From the NCBI GenBank assembly GCA_036245525.1, contig BTPG01000007.1, forward strand, positions 126,621,060 to 126,685,059: a stretch of DNA of 64,000 nucleotides, in the 5' to 3' direction. Source of the stretch: Semisulcospira habei. Its lineage: Eukaryota; Mollusca; Gastropoda; Semisulcospiridae. This document shows positions 10,351 to 21,784 of this stretch, in pieces. Each line of letters begins with the position of its first letter. The stretch's first letter is position 1. Under the pieces are notes generated by a model. That model ran no database searches. It was not told the DNA's origin and saw nothing but the letters and a program-made list of their open reading frames with translations. A program made the translations under genes and the position numbers.

Positions 10351-10354
10351 TATG

Positions 10355-10355
10355 G

Positions 10356-10453
<98 letters not shown>
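10355..10453. repeat. (GATA)n microsatellite
   Basis: About 24 uninterrupted units of GATA, directly after the LINE 3' end, consistent with expansion of a LINE tail. Confidence 0.95.
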
Positions 10454-10454
<1 letters not shown>

Positions 10455-10719
10455 CAACGCAAACATTTGTGGGAACAACAAACACAACACACGTTACACC
10501 CAAGTTGTGTCAGCTGCATGCAATGGCTTATGTTACTTTTGGATGTTCATTGACTAACCCATACAGTGACTAAATCTTATATATAAGGTCCCCCTTGAAC
10601 TATCCGACTGTTTTTCAAATTTGCACAAAATTTCAGATGACAGAAAGTCAGTCTGAAAACCACTTTATTCAAAATTTGTAGAAACATTTTTATATGAAAC
10701 CACATACCTATTTCATGAT
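10454..10719. other. No gene seen
   Basis: Unassigned; the later part grades into the tandem repeat at 10720. Confidence 0.35.
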
Positions 10720-11060
10720 CTCTTTTACCTTGACCTTTCTGATGGGTCATCCAAATTAGTATGCATAGGAAGGTCTTATTATCAGGTATCTTTGTACAAA
10801 GTTTGGGCTTCCAGTTGTGAATAGTATTTGAGGAAAAAAAGGTCTTTTGTCAAAATATTGCTAGTTTTGATGTATTTGCTGACCCCTTGTGACCCTGACC
10901 TTTGAGAGAGGTCACTAAAATTGGTACGTTTAGAAAGGTCTGGCTTGGGCCAAGTTTGAAATCTGTGTCTTGAAAAATACCATCGTTAAAAATTACGATG
11001 GACAGACGACCACTGGCCCATTTCACAGACTTACTTTTGCTATCGCACATGAGCCAAGAA
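10720..11060. repeat. Short tandem array, second copy of the mollusc-type repeat
   Basis: About two units of the 7000-7860 array (GACCTTTCTGATGGGTCATCC, AGTATGCATAGGAAGGTC, GTTGTGAATAGTATTTGAGG), then the same tail ACGATGGACAGACGACCACTGG and CACAGACTTACTTTTGC. The number of units differs from the first copy while the tail is conserved. Confidence 0.7.
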
Positions 11061-11759
11061 GTGCATGGTGGACCACTTCAATCCGGGCACAATATTCCCA
11101 CAAAAAGAAAATGAAGAAGAAGAAGAAATACGGTTGGATTTACAAACCTTGCTTGTTTTTTTAGCCGTAACTATTGTAATACGACTAACAGCTGATGTTA
11201 GTCGTGTTACCAAAGACATGAAGAGCTGTGGGTATGCTCATTCTGTGTTTTCTAATGGCCACGTTGCAAGCTTCACCTAAAGAAGATGTAAATTAAGCTG
11301 AACAGCTTGCAAGCTGTGAAACAACAAGATATTCTGTATCTTTATTGTGATGTATTGAACCAGATATAAAGCGCAACACGACTGACAAGATGACTGTCAG
11401 TCGTGTTATGAGACTGTCAGTTGTGTAACGAGACTGTCAGTCATGTTACGGACAAATTTTACCTTTTTATTCAGACGTATAAAATACAATAGATTCCCAG
11501 CATAGTATGAGGCGTTGATTCGTCTTGGTCACATCTTTATGTTTTTACCGACTTCGTTGTTTCGCAAATATAATTTATTTTACATAATACACATTATTTG
11601 CCTAAATATCTTATTTGCTTTACTTCAAATGTTAATTTTTGTTATGGCATTGGAAATGCCATACCTACTAGTTGCACTGCAAGTACTTCCTGTTTCTGTC
11701 GTGTGCACAGTGTATCCCAAATCCTTCACACTGTAGGCCATTTCTGAAAAACCGAGATC
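11061..11759. other. No gene seen; short 22-bp tandem repeat inside
   Basis: At about 11385-11455 there are four degenerate units of GACTGTCAGTCGTGTTATGA. The rest is unassigned. Confidence 0.45.
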
Positions 11760-12600
11760 CGTCTTTTGCGCAGCGTAGTCCCAACATCAATTCAAATAAC
11801 CTTTTTCAGTTCGAAGGACACTAAAATTCCCTAACCTAATCACTTATTGTCATTTGTACAACCCACAAGAATGTTGACACGTGTATTTAGTGTAGTGTAG
11901 ATGCAGCTAAGCAGCAGAATCTGGTTGATTGATTGTACATTGCTTAACGTCCCGACAGCAACAAGGCTTTCTCAGGACGTGCCTGCACTGCTTGTGAAAA
12001 AAACTAAACAAAACATTGAATGTATGTCGCCAGCCGGTCAGATACATTAAATAAACCTAACACATGGGCCTAAATAAAGCTAAGACCATTTAGCAACACA
12101 CATCCAATATCAAGAGCTACAGGCAGTGCAGACAGTAGGGAGAGTTTTAAAAAGGCAAATACAGGTGAATGGACAAAGGGTAGACAGAAACACATGCCCC
12201 AGAATAGGGAGATAAACCCACCCTGTGGGGCTGACCAGGATGACCCTGGGAACTAAACAATACCTAACCCCACCCAAGTCCCCCAGGGCAGACCCGGGTG
12301 GGGCAGCAGAATCTGGCCCGACAAATCGGACATGCAACTGATTAAATTTTGCACACTTAAATCTCGCCGATTTCATAAAATTATGACAGTTTGTGGCCAC
12401 ATTTTTTACCTCTGCAATTAGCTAAGGGTGTGCCAATCTATTTGCAGCTAGCGGATGCTTAACATGAACAATATTGACTTACATTTTGTCTGATCCAAGC
12501 ATAAACTGCAGCCTAGTGGGTCGTACGGGACGTAGTCCTTACTTCCGCTATGTGCACAGGCGTAGTCCTGTCTACATACCCTGAGCCAGCTGAAACATTA
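11760..12600 (-). repeat. Interspersed repeat, right copy of an inverted pair
   Basis: Reverse complement of the 7930-8880 repeat, from CGTAGTCCCAACATCAATTC to CTACATACCCTGAGCC. It is interrupted at 11925-12302 by a SINE-like element. The two copies face each other about 4 kb apart. Confidence 0.65.
11925..12302 (-). mobile_element. SINE-like retroposon, copy 1
   Basis: 378 bp, flanked by a perfect 14-bp target duplication GCAGCAGAATCTGG (11911-11924 and 12303-12316). On its own strand it begins near CCCACCCGGGTCTGCCC and ends GGGACGTTAAGCAATGTACA then (ATCA)n. Copies 2 and 3 (45851-46244, 50596-50981) share its full length. I cannot make out a clear pol III A or B box, so a non-autonomous LINE derivative is also possible. 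Confidence 0.8.
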
Positions 12601-12629
12601 TTTCTCAAGGATAAATGATTTGGTACACA

Positions 12630-13441
12630 GACCTTTTTAAGTTCCTTCTATTTATAGAAGGGACCTTTTAGGACGGGTTGTGGTGGGGCGAATTTAATAA
12701 CATGTCCATGATGTCAAAGGTGGGCAGGCTAAACCTCTAACAATTGAAGTAACATTACTAACAAGATACAAATTACATCATGTCTAGTTACGCTAACCTG
12801 GCTCCTGAACGTACATTTGGCACGAAGCGCCGTATGTGTGTATGTATGTATGTGTGTGAGTATGTATATAAACAAGAGAATCTCCGATATTTCTGTACAC
12901 ACAAGCTTGAAACTTGGTAAAATACTTTCTTAAGTGGGTGGCTAAGAGAGCCTCCGAGCATATTGTAATATATTGTAATGGTCTCATTGAAGACATAAAC
13001 AACCGTTTATAGGAATTCGGTTGACCCAGATTAGTGACCGTAATTTTTGTCATATTTACTTGAACCTTTATATAGCTAGTTTGGAGAAAGACATTGGATG
13101 AGTTCGTTAGCCAGCTTTGTATCCTTTCAACTTCTTTCATAAAAATTAATTCTTTTCAGAAAAGAATTAAAACACTAAAAAGCCTTTACTTATAGAGAAA
13201 GTCAGACAGTCAGTGGTGGTGACATAAAAGAGGCAACTACGTCACCATGCAGACACTGACTTAATACTCTAAATATGACGTCATTCTCTCTCTCTCTCTC
13301 ACACACAAACATGCGCACATCTCCAGGAGAAATAGATCTTCATGCGCCCTCCAGGTGCATGAAAATCTAGGCCTCTTGAGTCTTGGAGAGATGTTTGGAG
13401 CGCGTACACACACATCGCCGAGCTTTCAGAAGAGCATGTAG
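12630..13441 (+). repeat. Unclassified interspersed repeat, copy 1
   Basis: It starts near AAGTTCCTTCTATTTATAGAAGGGACC (itself a short hairpin) and includes TCTAGTTACGCTAACCT, AACAAGAGAATCTCCGATA, CCGTTTATAGGAATTCGGTTGACCC, TAGCTAGTTTGG, AAGACATTGGATGAGTTCG and CATCTCCAGG. The same order is found in copy 2 (54846-57987). No ORF belongs to it. The LINE fragment at 13442 abuts its right end. Confidence 0.7.
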
Positions 13442-14800
13442 GTGACCCGTGTACTTAGTAATAGTACTAAAAAAGGTTCTAGGTCAGATGCAGGAAACTA
13501 CAGGCCAGTAAGCTTAACGTGTATAGTGTGTAAAGTTTTAGAGTCTATAGTCCGAGATGAGATCATTAATCATTTCACGGTGAATAATATGTACACTGAT
13601 GAATGCCAACATGGTTTTAGAAGGAAACGATCATGTGTTACTCAGCTACTACAGGTAATGGATGATATAACCTCCTTACTGGACAACAAAAAAACGGTTG
13701 ACATCATATACTTAGACTTTAGAAAAGCATTCGACACTGTTCCTCATGAACGGCTTCTTCAGAAAGCAGAAGCCTATGGTGTATGTGGAAAGATTTCCAA
13801 CTGGATAAGAAGTTGTTTACATGCAAGAGAACAAATGGTAAAGGTTGGAGAAGCAAAATCGGACAAAATAAAGGTACTGAGCGGCATACCTCAAGGTGGC
13901 ATCTTAGGACCTATATTATTTACGATATTTATAAATGACTTGCCAGATTGTGTTAATAGCATGTGCAAAATTTTCGCAGATGATACTAAAATCTATAATG
14001 AATCGAGCAATAAAGACGTGTTGCAGCACGATTTGGATCACTTGCAAGAGTGGACCGACACATGGGACTTACATTTTAATGTAGAGAAATGCAAGGTCTT
14101 ACATGCTGGAAGGAACAATCCTGAACACGATTACTTGATGAAAGTGAACAGCAACATTAAAAAGGTGGTATCTTGTGAGGAGGAAAGAGATTTAGGTGTG
14201 GTCTTCGACAAAGTTCTATCTTTTGACCCCCATATTCAGAACTGCATCAATAAGGCCAACAAAATGGTTGGAGTAATTAAGAGAGCTTTTAATTATTTGG
14301 ACAAGGACATTTTTAGTAAACTGTATAAATCACTAGTCAGACCACATTTAGAATATGCAAACACTGTATGGTACCCAGGTTTAAAGAGACAATCAGCTGC
14401 ACTCGAAAGGGTACAGAGACGAGCAACAAAGCTGGTCAAAGAATGTAGAAATATGACTTATTCAGACAGACTCAGATACTTTGGATTACACTCCTTACGC
14501 GGACATAGAATACGTGGAGACTTAATCCAAGTTTTTAAAATTTATAATGGCATCGACGACCTAAAGTGGAACGACTTTTTTGCAACACCATTCTGTGACA
14601 GAACCCGAAATTCTGAAGGGAAAATCTTTGTACAGCACTGTAACACTAACCTGCGGAAGTTTTGTTTTACTAACAGAGTTGCCATTGTTTGGAATGACCT
14701 ACCAGTTTCATTAAAAAAAGCATCTAATATAAATTCTTTTAAAAACCAGCTGGACGAATTACCAAAATTTAAAGAGATTTTTTATTCCTATGATGAATGA
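13442..14800 (+). CDS. Non-LTR retrotransposon reverse transcriptase (CR1/Jockey-like), 5'-truncated
   Basis: About 452 uninterrupted codons, but the first codon is GTG at a repeat junction, so the original start is missing. RT blocks appear in order: GNYRPVSLTCIVCKVLE, IYLDFRKAFDTVPH (first catalytic Asp), GIPQGGILGPILFTIFINDL, FADDTK at about 178-181, LHFNVEKCKVLHAG and EERDLGVVFD. These are followed by the YKSLVRPHLEYA and LERVQRRATKLV thumb region. The endonuclease half is missing. The frame is open to the end, so this insertion is young or lightly mutated. Downstream, AGGCCTCACGGCCTATTTTG and a CTA-rich tail (about 14890-14922) look like the LINE 3' end. Confidence 0.9.
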   Translation: MTRVLSNSTKKGSRSDAGNYRPVSLTCIVCKVLESIVRDEIINHFTVNNMYTDECQHGFRRKRSCVTQLLQVMDDITSLLDNKKTVDIIYLDFRKAFDTVPHERLLQKAEAYGVCGKISNWIRSCLHAREQMVKVGEAKSDKIKVLSGIPQGGILGPILFTIFINDLPDCVNSMCKIFADDTKIYNESSNKDVLQHDLDHLQEWTDTWDLHFNVEKCKVLHAGRNNPEHDYLMKVNSNIKKVVSCEEERDLGVVFDKVLSFDPHIQNCINKANKMVGVIKRAFNYLDKDIFSKLYKSLVRPHLEYANTVWYPGLKRQSAALERVQRRATKLVKECRNMTYSDRLRYFGLHSLRGHRIRGDLIQVFKIYNGIDDLKWNDFFATPFCDRTRNSEGKIFVQHCNTNLRKFCFTNRVAIVWNDLPVSLKKASNINSFKNQLDELPKFKEIFYSYDE

Positions 14801-15531
14801 TTTTATAGAAAAATTGCATGCATAGCAGACCCATAAAGGAACTAAAGAAAGAAAGGACATTTATAAAGGCCTCACGGCCTATTTTGTCCTCACAATACTA
14901 CTACTACTATTACTACTACTACTAGTTTATCATGTAGCTAGGTAAAGTCAACCTGCTTTCACACAAATTATAGCAAGACTGAAATTGTACTGTGAAGTTC
15001 TAGTTTTGTCACCATTTTCTCAAGGCTATGATTTGATGAAGTAAAAGTGAAACTCATACTCATATCACATAAAATATAAAATTATGTAAAAACTAAAACT
15101 TACGTCATGACAAATGACGTTTGACAAATCAATGACGCGTATGTCCTGCACCCCTTATAGAACTCACAGACGCATCGGCAGATCTGCGAGACTTTTTCAA
15201 TAGGAGATAATTCAACATCAGAATCATGTCAAAGACTAAAGGTTAAGACCATTGACAGCGAGGACAGCTATCATAGAAGGGACTTTGTGGGTTATGGTTC
15301 ATCCCATCTTGTTTTAATCATGTCCTTGCACAAGCACTCACACAATGGTTAGCTAGAACTGTATACAGCCTAGGTCTGCTACTATCATAAATGTTAGCAA
15401 TCCGTTCACCTGTACAGCTAACCCCGACATAAAGCATGAGCACTAGCATGCCGAGTTCACAGGGCGACGGGTCTCAATATACTAGTCATAGCTCTCATAT
15501 TCACACTATACACTACAGTGTATAATATTCA

Positions 15532-15533
<2 letters not shown>
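14801..15533. other. LINE 3' tail, then nothing recognised
   Basis: LINE 3' UTR and (CTA)n tail to about 14925. The rest has no supported gene. Confidence 0.45.

Positions 15534-15615
<82 letters not shown>
15534..15615. repeat. (TA)n microsatellite
   Basis: About 40 TA units. The frames running through it (Tyr-Ile repeats) are artefacts. Confidence 0.95.
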
Positions 15616-15617
<2 letters not shown>

Positions 15618-16398
15618 GAGTATGACGGGAGTATGAGAACGATGAGACCCTTCGACCTGTGCAGGGTTTTAGGTTTTACTGGGGTCTGGTGAAAATGTGT
15701 AACTTGCAGAGCTGACTGTGTAAAACTCCGCAAGAAAATTGTTAACGACACTCAGCGCCTGAAGCCATCAAGAGAATAGAACAGCAGGAAATGAAGCATT
15801 TGCACTTACGATCATTGCACAAAATTGCTCTTAAGCTGTAAATGGTTTATATTCTCAAATGGTTGATTGTGAGTCTTGGTCCGAATAAGGGATTTACTTT
15901 TGGATTTTATAAAGACGTACCCAACGAAGAAAGAAACACGCTTAGAAAGGACGGGTACAACACAATTTATTAATATTTCGGGTAAATACCCTTTGCCAAA
16001 ATAGACAAACAAACAGAGAGATTAGCCGCTACATATCTTCATTCGCAGAAGGAATGTGGCAACTGAAGGAGGTGACGTAAAATAAAAGAAAAGCCTGAAG
16101 AACAAAAGTGCGGAAAAAGTAAAAATGACTCAACGAAAAAATATAAAAGAGAGACTCGGAGAGAAACCCGCCCGTCAGGGCCGTCCATGATCACCTCCGG
16201 TGCTGTGGACGTTAAACCCGAACTAACCAACCAAACTGAACACGAGAGACAAGAGTGTGTGTGGGCGCGCGCAGGAGCGAGCAAAACTGCGTGTGAAGCC
16301 AGAGAGAGAGAGAAAACGAACGGGGAGTACCCTTGGGCAAGAAGTAGGCTGAGTGTCTAATACACAAAGCCTGCTAAACACCAACCCGAAGGTAAAGT
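15616..16398. other. No gene seen; possible SINE-like end
   Basis: At about 16180-16225, CAGGGCCGTCCATGATCACC then GGACGTTAAACCCGAACTAA resembles the 3' end of mollusc tRNA-type SINEs (from memory). The rest is unassigned. Confidence 0.4.
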
Positions 16399-16588
16399 TT
16401 ATATCACCTTCAAGTTGAGGACTACCTCGGGGAAAAAACGGGAGGACCCCGGGGAAAACAAAAACCAGCATTTAGCACGGTACACAACGAGTAATAAGTC
16501 ATTGAAACAAAGCAAATAATCAAATTCAGTAAGAGAATATTGGTATAAGTGGAGAGTAGGTAGTTGTGAAACCGTCTTCAAGGGTAAC
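16399..16588 (+). repeat. Left copy of a 190-bp inverted pair
   Basis: TTATATCACCTTCAAGTTGA through CATTTAGCACGGTACACAAC to GAAACCGTCTTCAAGG. The complement is at 21511-21697. Confidence 0.75.
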
Positions 16589-16609
16589 TAAAATATAAAT
16601 AAATAAAAA

Positions 16610-16856
16610 AACTGGGGGAGGGGGGAGAGACGGGGGAGTGGGGAGAGACGGGGGCGGGGGGGGGGGGGGGGGGGGAGGGGAGGAGGAAGTGGAAGAAGGG
16701 TAAGGGAAAAAGCGTAAAGAGAGAAAGAGGGAGAGAGAGAGGTAGTATTAAGGGGGGGGGGGGTAGAGGGGGGAGGAAGAGAGAAAGACTGAGAGAGAGA
16801 TATAGAGAGAGAAGGAAAAAAAGAAGAAAAAGGCGGGGGGGGGGGGGGGGGGGGAG
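16610..16856 (+). repeat. G-rich / GA-rich low-complexity tract
   Basis: Several G-runs of 8 to 20 (16658-16677, 16752-16763, 16836-16855) lie within GA-rich text. The apparent proline-rich reverse frames here are composition artefacts. The G-runs could form quadruplexes. Confidence 0.85.
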
Positions 16857-17198
16857 AGACAACCAGCCAGAGCCACCAGCCCCACCCAACAGGCACCCAC
16901 CAGCCCACAGATAAACACACAGGCACGCAACAAGACGACCACATACATCCCCAAGGGATGCACACGATCGCCCCGCCCCACAACCGCGCATCACTCCGCG
17001 GGCCGGCGACCGGGCGCCCGACAGGGAAGGATAAGGGATCCAACTGATCGTTCGGCCAGCGCTGAGAAAGTCCCCATAGGATGTGTACATATCAACCAGC
17101 GCCAGCCTCACCTATCTGGTTACTAGTCAAACAGAAGCGACACAGTAAGGTAAAGGTACAGTTAGCAAATAAAAATGACACAAGCAAGGTAAAAAATT
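16857..17198. other. No gene seen; downstream of the Penelope fragment
   Basis: On the minus strand this follows the Penelope-like stop and could hold its 3' UTR. I see no other feature. Confidence 0.35.
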
Positions 17199-17592
17199 TT
17201 AATCTTTCATATTCATCCCGAGTGGCGCCACAGTGCCCAGTTTATTAATCAGAATTTTTTCTCGGTCTTTCCTGGCTTGCATAAGCCAATGAGAGGCCTT
17301 TAACCCGAATGTCCGAGACGAGTGGTCGGCCTGGTTCAAATGTCGTCCGGACCGGTCTGTTGTATTGGTACTTGACAGACTGAAGATGTTCTTTGAAACG
17401 ATCGTTGATGGTCCTTTCCGTCTCTCCAACATAGAGTTGGCCGCATTTCACACAGGAGATGACATAAATCACGTTGGTGGTTTGACACGTGAAATATCTG
17501 TCTATGTTGAATTTGTAACGTGTACCATTCACCACAGTGGAAGGGCAAATAAAAGGACTCGTCTTGCTAACGTGTCTAATGTGTGACGTCAC
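17199..17592 (-). pseudogene. Penelope-like element, GIY-YIG endonuclease end
   Basis: Residues CQTTNVIYVISCVKCGQLYV-GETERTINDRFKEHL show the GIY-YIG-type core (VIY...LYVGET...R...H) preceded by the Penelope-style CXXC-like linker. After about 17345 the homology moves into another frame (GRHLNQADHS...HWLMQARKDREKILINKLGT then stop at 17199), so there is a frameshift. The upstream reverse transcriptase is missing; only the last 130 or so codons remain. Eukaryotic Penelope-like elements typically end with this endonuclease. It is a truncated, dead copy. Confidence 0.85.
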
Positions 17593-18239
17593 GACGGAGT
17601 CTCAACTAGGTTTAGTTCGTATTTGTTGTGTGATAGACCGTAATGGATCAGTGACACCCAGTGCGTGCGCCTCTTTGTGCGACGATTAGTCGCGATACAG
17701 TCACACAGCATAATCCTGTTACTAAGAGGTTCAGGATTAGCACTTGACCCCTGATGACTGATCATTGTGTGATGACTGGCTTAATGGTCAGTGTGGATAG
17801 ACACACCCGCGTGCAATTCTCATCGAAATGCGCGTATAATTATGACAATTGCAGCGCTCTGTGACTTTATAAACTGTGTTAACCTGTGTATTGAACAACT
17901 TAGTCCCTGTTAAAGTGATTCTTATCACTGACTGTGGTATAGAATAAGATTACTCTGGTACACTTCATCGCGTTTTGTTTTTAGCAACCTTACGTTGCAC
18001 ACGCAGAGACCTATTTATCTGCAGACCTTTTGCATTTGACATCTACGATCCGCCATTTTTTTCTTCCTTTATTTTAATCTTTTGCGCATGTTTCAGTGCT
18101 GTGTTTTGACCACTGGTCTGCATGCCACATAGTGACACTTTGTTATTGTTGTTTAAACTGTCATTTAGTTTATGGTTATGTCTATGCATTTAGTGATATA
18201 TTTGAAACTAGTATTTGGTTGCGAAGTTACCTGACATGT
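17593..18239. other. No gene seen; possible 5' region of the next LINE
   Basis: No coding support. It may hold the 5' UTR of the decayed LINE that follows. Confidence 0.35.
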
Positions 18240-21077
18240 TTACTAGTGTCAGCGATCATCATTTGCTTAGAATAGGTCACCTCAATGTATATCACCTTTG
18301 CAGTAAAGTATCAGACGTTACAGTACTACTCAACCAACCCTCCTCATATCATATATTTGGCTTTACAGAAAGTAGGTTGACAGAGCATAAGTAACCAAGC
18401 TATCGCCATACAAAATTTCTCCATTTATATGCGAGATGCTTCAGCGCCTGGTCATACTGGCATTTGTGCTTATGTTCACAATACTATTGCTAACAACGTA
18501 ACACTACGACGATGTGACCTGGAACCCACCCATGTGGAAAGCCTGTGGCTTGAGATAAAAGAAACCGCCAAGACAACCCCGACCTTCGTATGTTTTATTT
18601 ACAGAAACCCCACAGCTACAGTGTCTTGGAAAGATGATTTTGTTGTAATGGTTGACAAAGTACAAAAACTCCAAGGGTGATATACATATACTCGGTGATT
18701 TTAATGTTGATTTATTGAAACCTGGCAACACGTCATGGAAATCCATGAGTATAACGTTCTTAGGCCATACACAAGTAGTTCAGTCGCCCACCAGGGTCAC
18801 TGCTACTTCATCCACATTAATTGACCATGTTTATACAACCAACGACAGTGCCCTTAGCAATGTCTATGTACCCAGCATCTCTGTCAGTGATCATTTTCCT
18901 ATTTGTTTTTCATTATCTGCGAAGTTGCCAAAGAAACGTCATAAGAAGCATATAACCATCCTCTACAGATCATTCAAAAAATTTAACCAAGATGATTTTT
19001 TGCACGACCTTTCCCAAACACCATTTTCCGATGTGTATAACTATAACGATCCCAATGTAGCGCTGTCCCACTGGAATAAGTTGTTCGGGCCTCGGTATTC
19101 TTGATAGACATGCCCGAGGCGCACTAAACGTGTTAAACACCCCATGGTGCCTGAGTGGCTGACGGATGAGATTAAAACTGCGATGGAACTAAGAGATCTA
19201 TTGAAACAACAAAAGAAATTTGACGAGTACAAAAAACAGCGAAACATAGTTAAATCATTAGTACGTAAAGCACAGAGGCAGTATGCAGAAAAGATTATTG
19301 CAGGCGGCAAAGACATACGCAGCGTGTGGTAGGTTATTAACACATTTACTACAGGACAATCTAGCAAATCAACGAGTGTCCCCCCGCACCTTACAGCTGA
19401 TGTATTTAATGAACACTTTCTTAACATTGCTAAAACCCTGTCACAGACGAACACCAGTGAGCCAGGTGAATACGTATGTTCACAACAATTGAAACAGCAC
19501 AGTCAGATAAACGCTGGCAATACTTTCTCAGTTCCCCTAATGACCGTCCTTGATGTAGGAAAATCTATAACCAATATGAAAAGTAAAACATCTTGTGGTG
19601 TTGACGGTATTAGCAATAAAATCCTGAAAATTGCGCTCCCTTATATTGTTGAATCATTAACCTTTATATATAACCTTTCGATTCAAAAGAGCATGTTTCC
19701 CGATGAATTGAAAATAGCAAAAGTTACTCCTCTACCAACAAGCAAAGATCTGAGCGACCCAAGTGAGTACAGACCTATTTCAATCTTATCAGCAGTGTCC
19801 AAACAACTTGAAAAACATATACATAATCATTTACTTCAATTCCTGGAGAAAAACCGCCTTATTAGTACAGCACAATCAGCTTTTCGGCCTAAACATTCGT
19901 GTCAGACAGCCTTAACGCTCATAACCCACAAATGGCTTACTGCCATAAATGAGTCCAAACTTCAGGTGTAGTATTTCTGGATCTTAAAAAAGCCTTCGAT
20001 CTCATTAACCACTCAATCTTTCTGAAGAAGTTACCTTTATATCACATTGATTCAAATGCAGTCGCTTTTCTCTCGTCCTATCTCTTAGACAGAACGCAGA
20101 AAGTGTTCTTGAATGGTAAATACTCAGCGGAAGGACTGGTGACCCATGGTGTTCCTTAGGGATCCACCCTAGGGCCGTTATTATTCAACATCTTTATAAC
20201 TGACCTTCCACTGTCAATATCACACCCTGACACAAACTGTGAACTATTTGCTAATGATACATCATTACATTTATCTGATAAAAATGTTTCAACCATGAGC
20301 GCTGTCCTCCAACATAGTTTAGATGAAATGTCAACTTGGTTTGAAGAAAATCATATGATTATTAGTATTCCTAAAACGAAAAGTATGTTGGTGACGACAC
20401 GCCAAAAGCATCAACGTGGTTTGCAACCCCTTGAGCTGTCCCTTCACTCTCAGCCCATAGAGCAAGTGTCAACTGAAAACATCGTTTGTTAGGAGTGACA
20501 GTCGACGAACAGCGCATCTGGGAGCCTCACATCAGTAGAAACTGCCTGTAAAACTATTTCGAAGAATCTCTTTTTATTATCCAAATTAAGTCGGATAGTT
20601 GACATTGATGCTCGAAAACTATTCTTTAACGCACACATCAAGACACATTGCAATTCTGCTTCCAATATCTGGGACGGCTGTGGAGACATTCATTTGAAAA
20701 AAAAATAATTCCCTTTACCGGCAAGGTATTGAGCTTATTCTTCCTGGTTCGTTCCCTACTGATGAAAGACTGAAGGCCCTTAATATCCTACCACTTAGTA
20801 AACAATTGGAACTTAATAGATGCTTACTTGTGCAAAAAAAAAAAAAAATCTAAACGATGACGCCCCTCCTTATCTCCGTGAGCTGTTTTCCCACACTAAT
20901 AGAGAGAACGCAAGGAACAGCTTACTCCATCTCCCAAAACCGAGAATCGACATCTTTAAATCTAGCATATTATTTTCCGGTGCAAAGTCATGGAATAATT
21001 TGCCCTCTCATTTAAAGTCTATTTCAAAGTTATCTACTTTCAGAGCTCGCGTCCATAAATATCTGCTGTGGATGTGA
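18240..21077 (+). pseudogene. Decayed endonuclease-RT LINE (CR1/Jockey group)
   Basis: Broken frames in order give an APE endonuclease and then an RT. RIGHLNVYHLCSK near 18270 is the endonuclease start; HILGDFNVDLLKPGN near 18690 and VSDHFPICF near 18890 complete it. RT blocks follow: KSKTSCGVDGISNKILK (19585), EYRPISILSAVSKQLEK, LDLKKAFDLINHS (near 19985), GVP-stop-GSTLGPLLFNIF (stop near 20157) and a catalytic box reading FAND instead of FADD (about 20250). A C-terminal block at 20820-21077 (GAKSWNNLPSHLKS) closes it. At least four frame breaks. The 3' end runs to (TCA)n at about 21403-21427. Confidence 0.85.
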
Positions 21078-21442
21078 ATGTTCTATCTTTCTGCTTAGTA
21101 TGTTGCTCCGTCCAGCACAGCAGATTGCTGCAGATTATGTAATAGTTCGACTGTCTGCATTAAACACGTCAGGTTCATACCAGTATATATATATTGTTTT
21201 AATTCTTTTTGTATTTTATTTTTTTTAATTATTATTATATTATTTCTGATGATGGTGGGGGAGGGGGGGGGGATGGGTTCTTTTTACTTATATATGTTTT
21301 ATCTTTTGCTGTAGCGTCTGATGTATTTTTATATGTGTAGATTAGCAGGACAGTTTGGAAGATAGGCATAGCTATGCTAAAATCTTTTTATCCTGAATAA
21401 AAACGTTTCATCATCATCATCATCATCTCTCTCTCTCTCTCT

Positions 21443-21477
<35 letters not shown>

Positions 21478-21510
21478 CCCCCCCCCTTTTTTTGTGTGTG
21501 TGTGTGTGTT
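21078..21510. repeat. LINE 3' UTR, (TCA)n tail and CT/C/GT microsatellites
   Basis: CCTGAATAAAAACGTTTCA then (TCA)n closes the decayed LINE. It is followed by (CT)n 21427-21474, a C-run 21475-21486 and (GT)n about 21494-21509. Confidence 0.75.
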
Positions 21511-21697
21511 ACCTTTGAAGACGGTTTCACAACTACCTACTCTCCACTTCTACCAATATTCTCTTATTGAATTTGATTATTTGCTTTGTTTCAATGACTT
21601 ATTACTTGTTGTGTACCGTGCTAAATGCTGGGGGTTTTTCCCCCCGGGGTCCTCCCGTTTTTCCCGGAGGTAGTCCTCAACTTGAAGGTGATATAAG
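21511..21697 (-). repeat. Right copy of the 190-bp inverted pair
   Basis: Reverse complement of 16399-16588, with a few indels around the CCCCCGGGG segment. Directly abuts the left arm of the big palindrome. Confidence 0.75.
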
Positions 21698-21784
21698 TTC
21701 ATTCCACCCCACCCTCATCCAAAGACCACTGAAAAAATGACTAAACTCCTATCCTATTATACTGATCGACACCCACACATCATT

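Noticed and set aside
15506..15751. Tyr-Ile repeat ORFs here and at 29286-29757
   Set aside because: Translation of (TA)n microsatellites; only the non-repeat part at 29494 onwards is real LINE sequence.
16578..17111. Proline-rich reverse-strand ORFs of 151-177 codons
   Set aside because: They come from G-runs and GA repeats on the other strand and have no domain or homologous neighbour.
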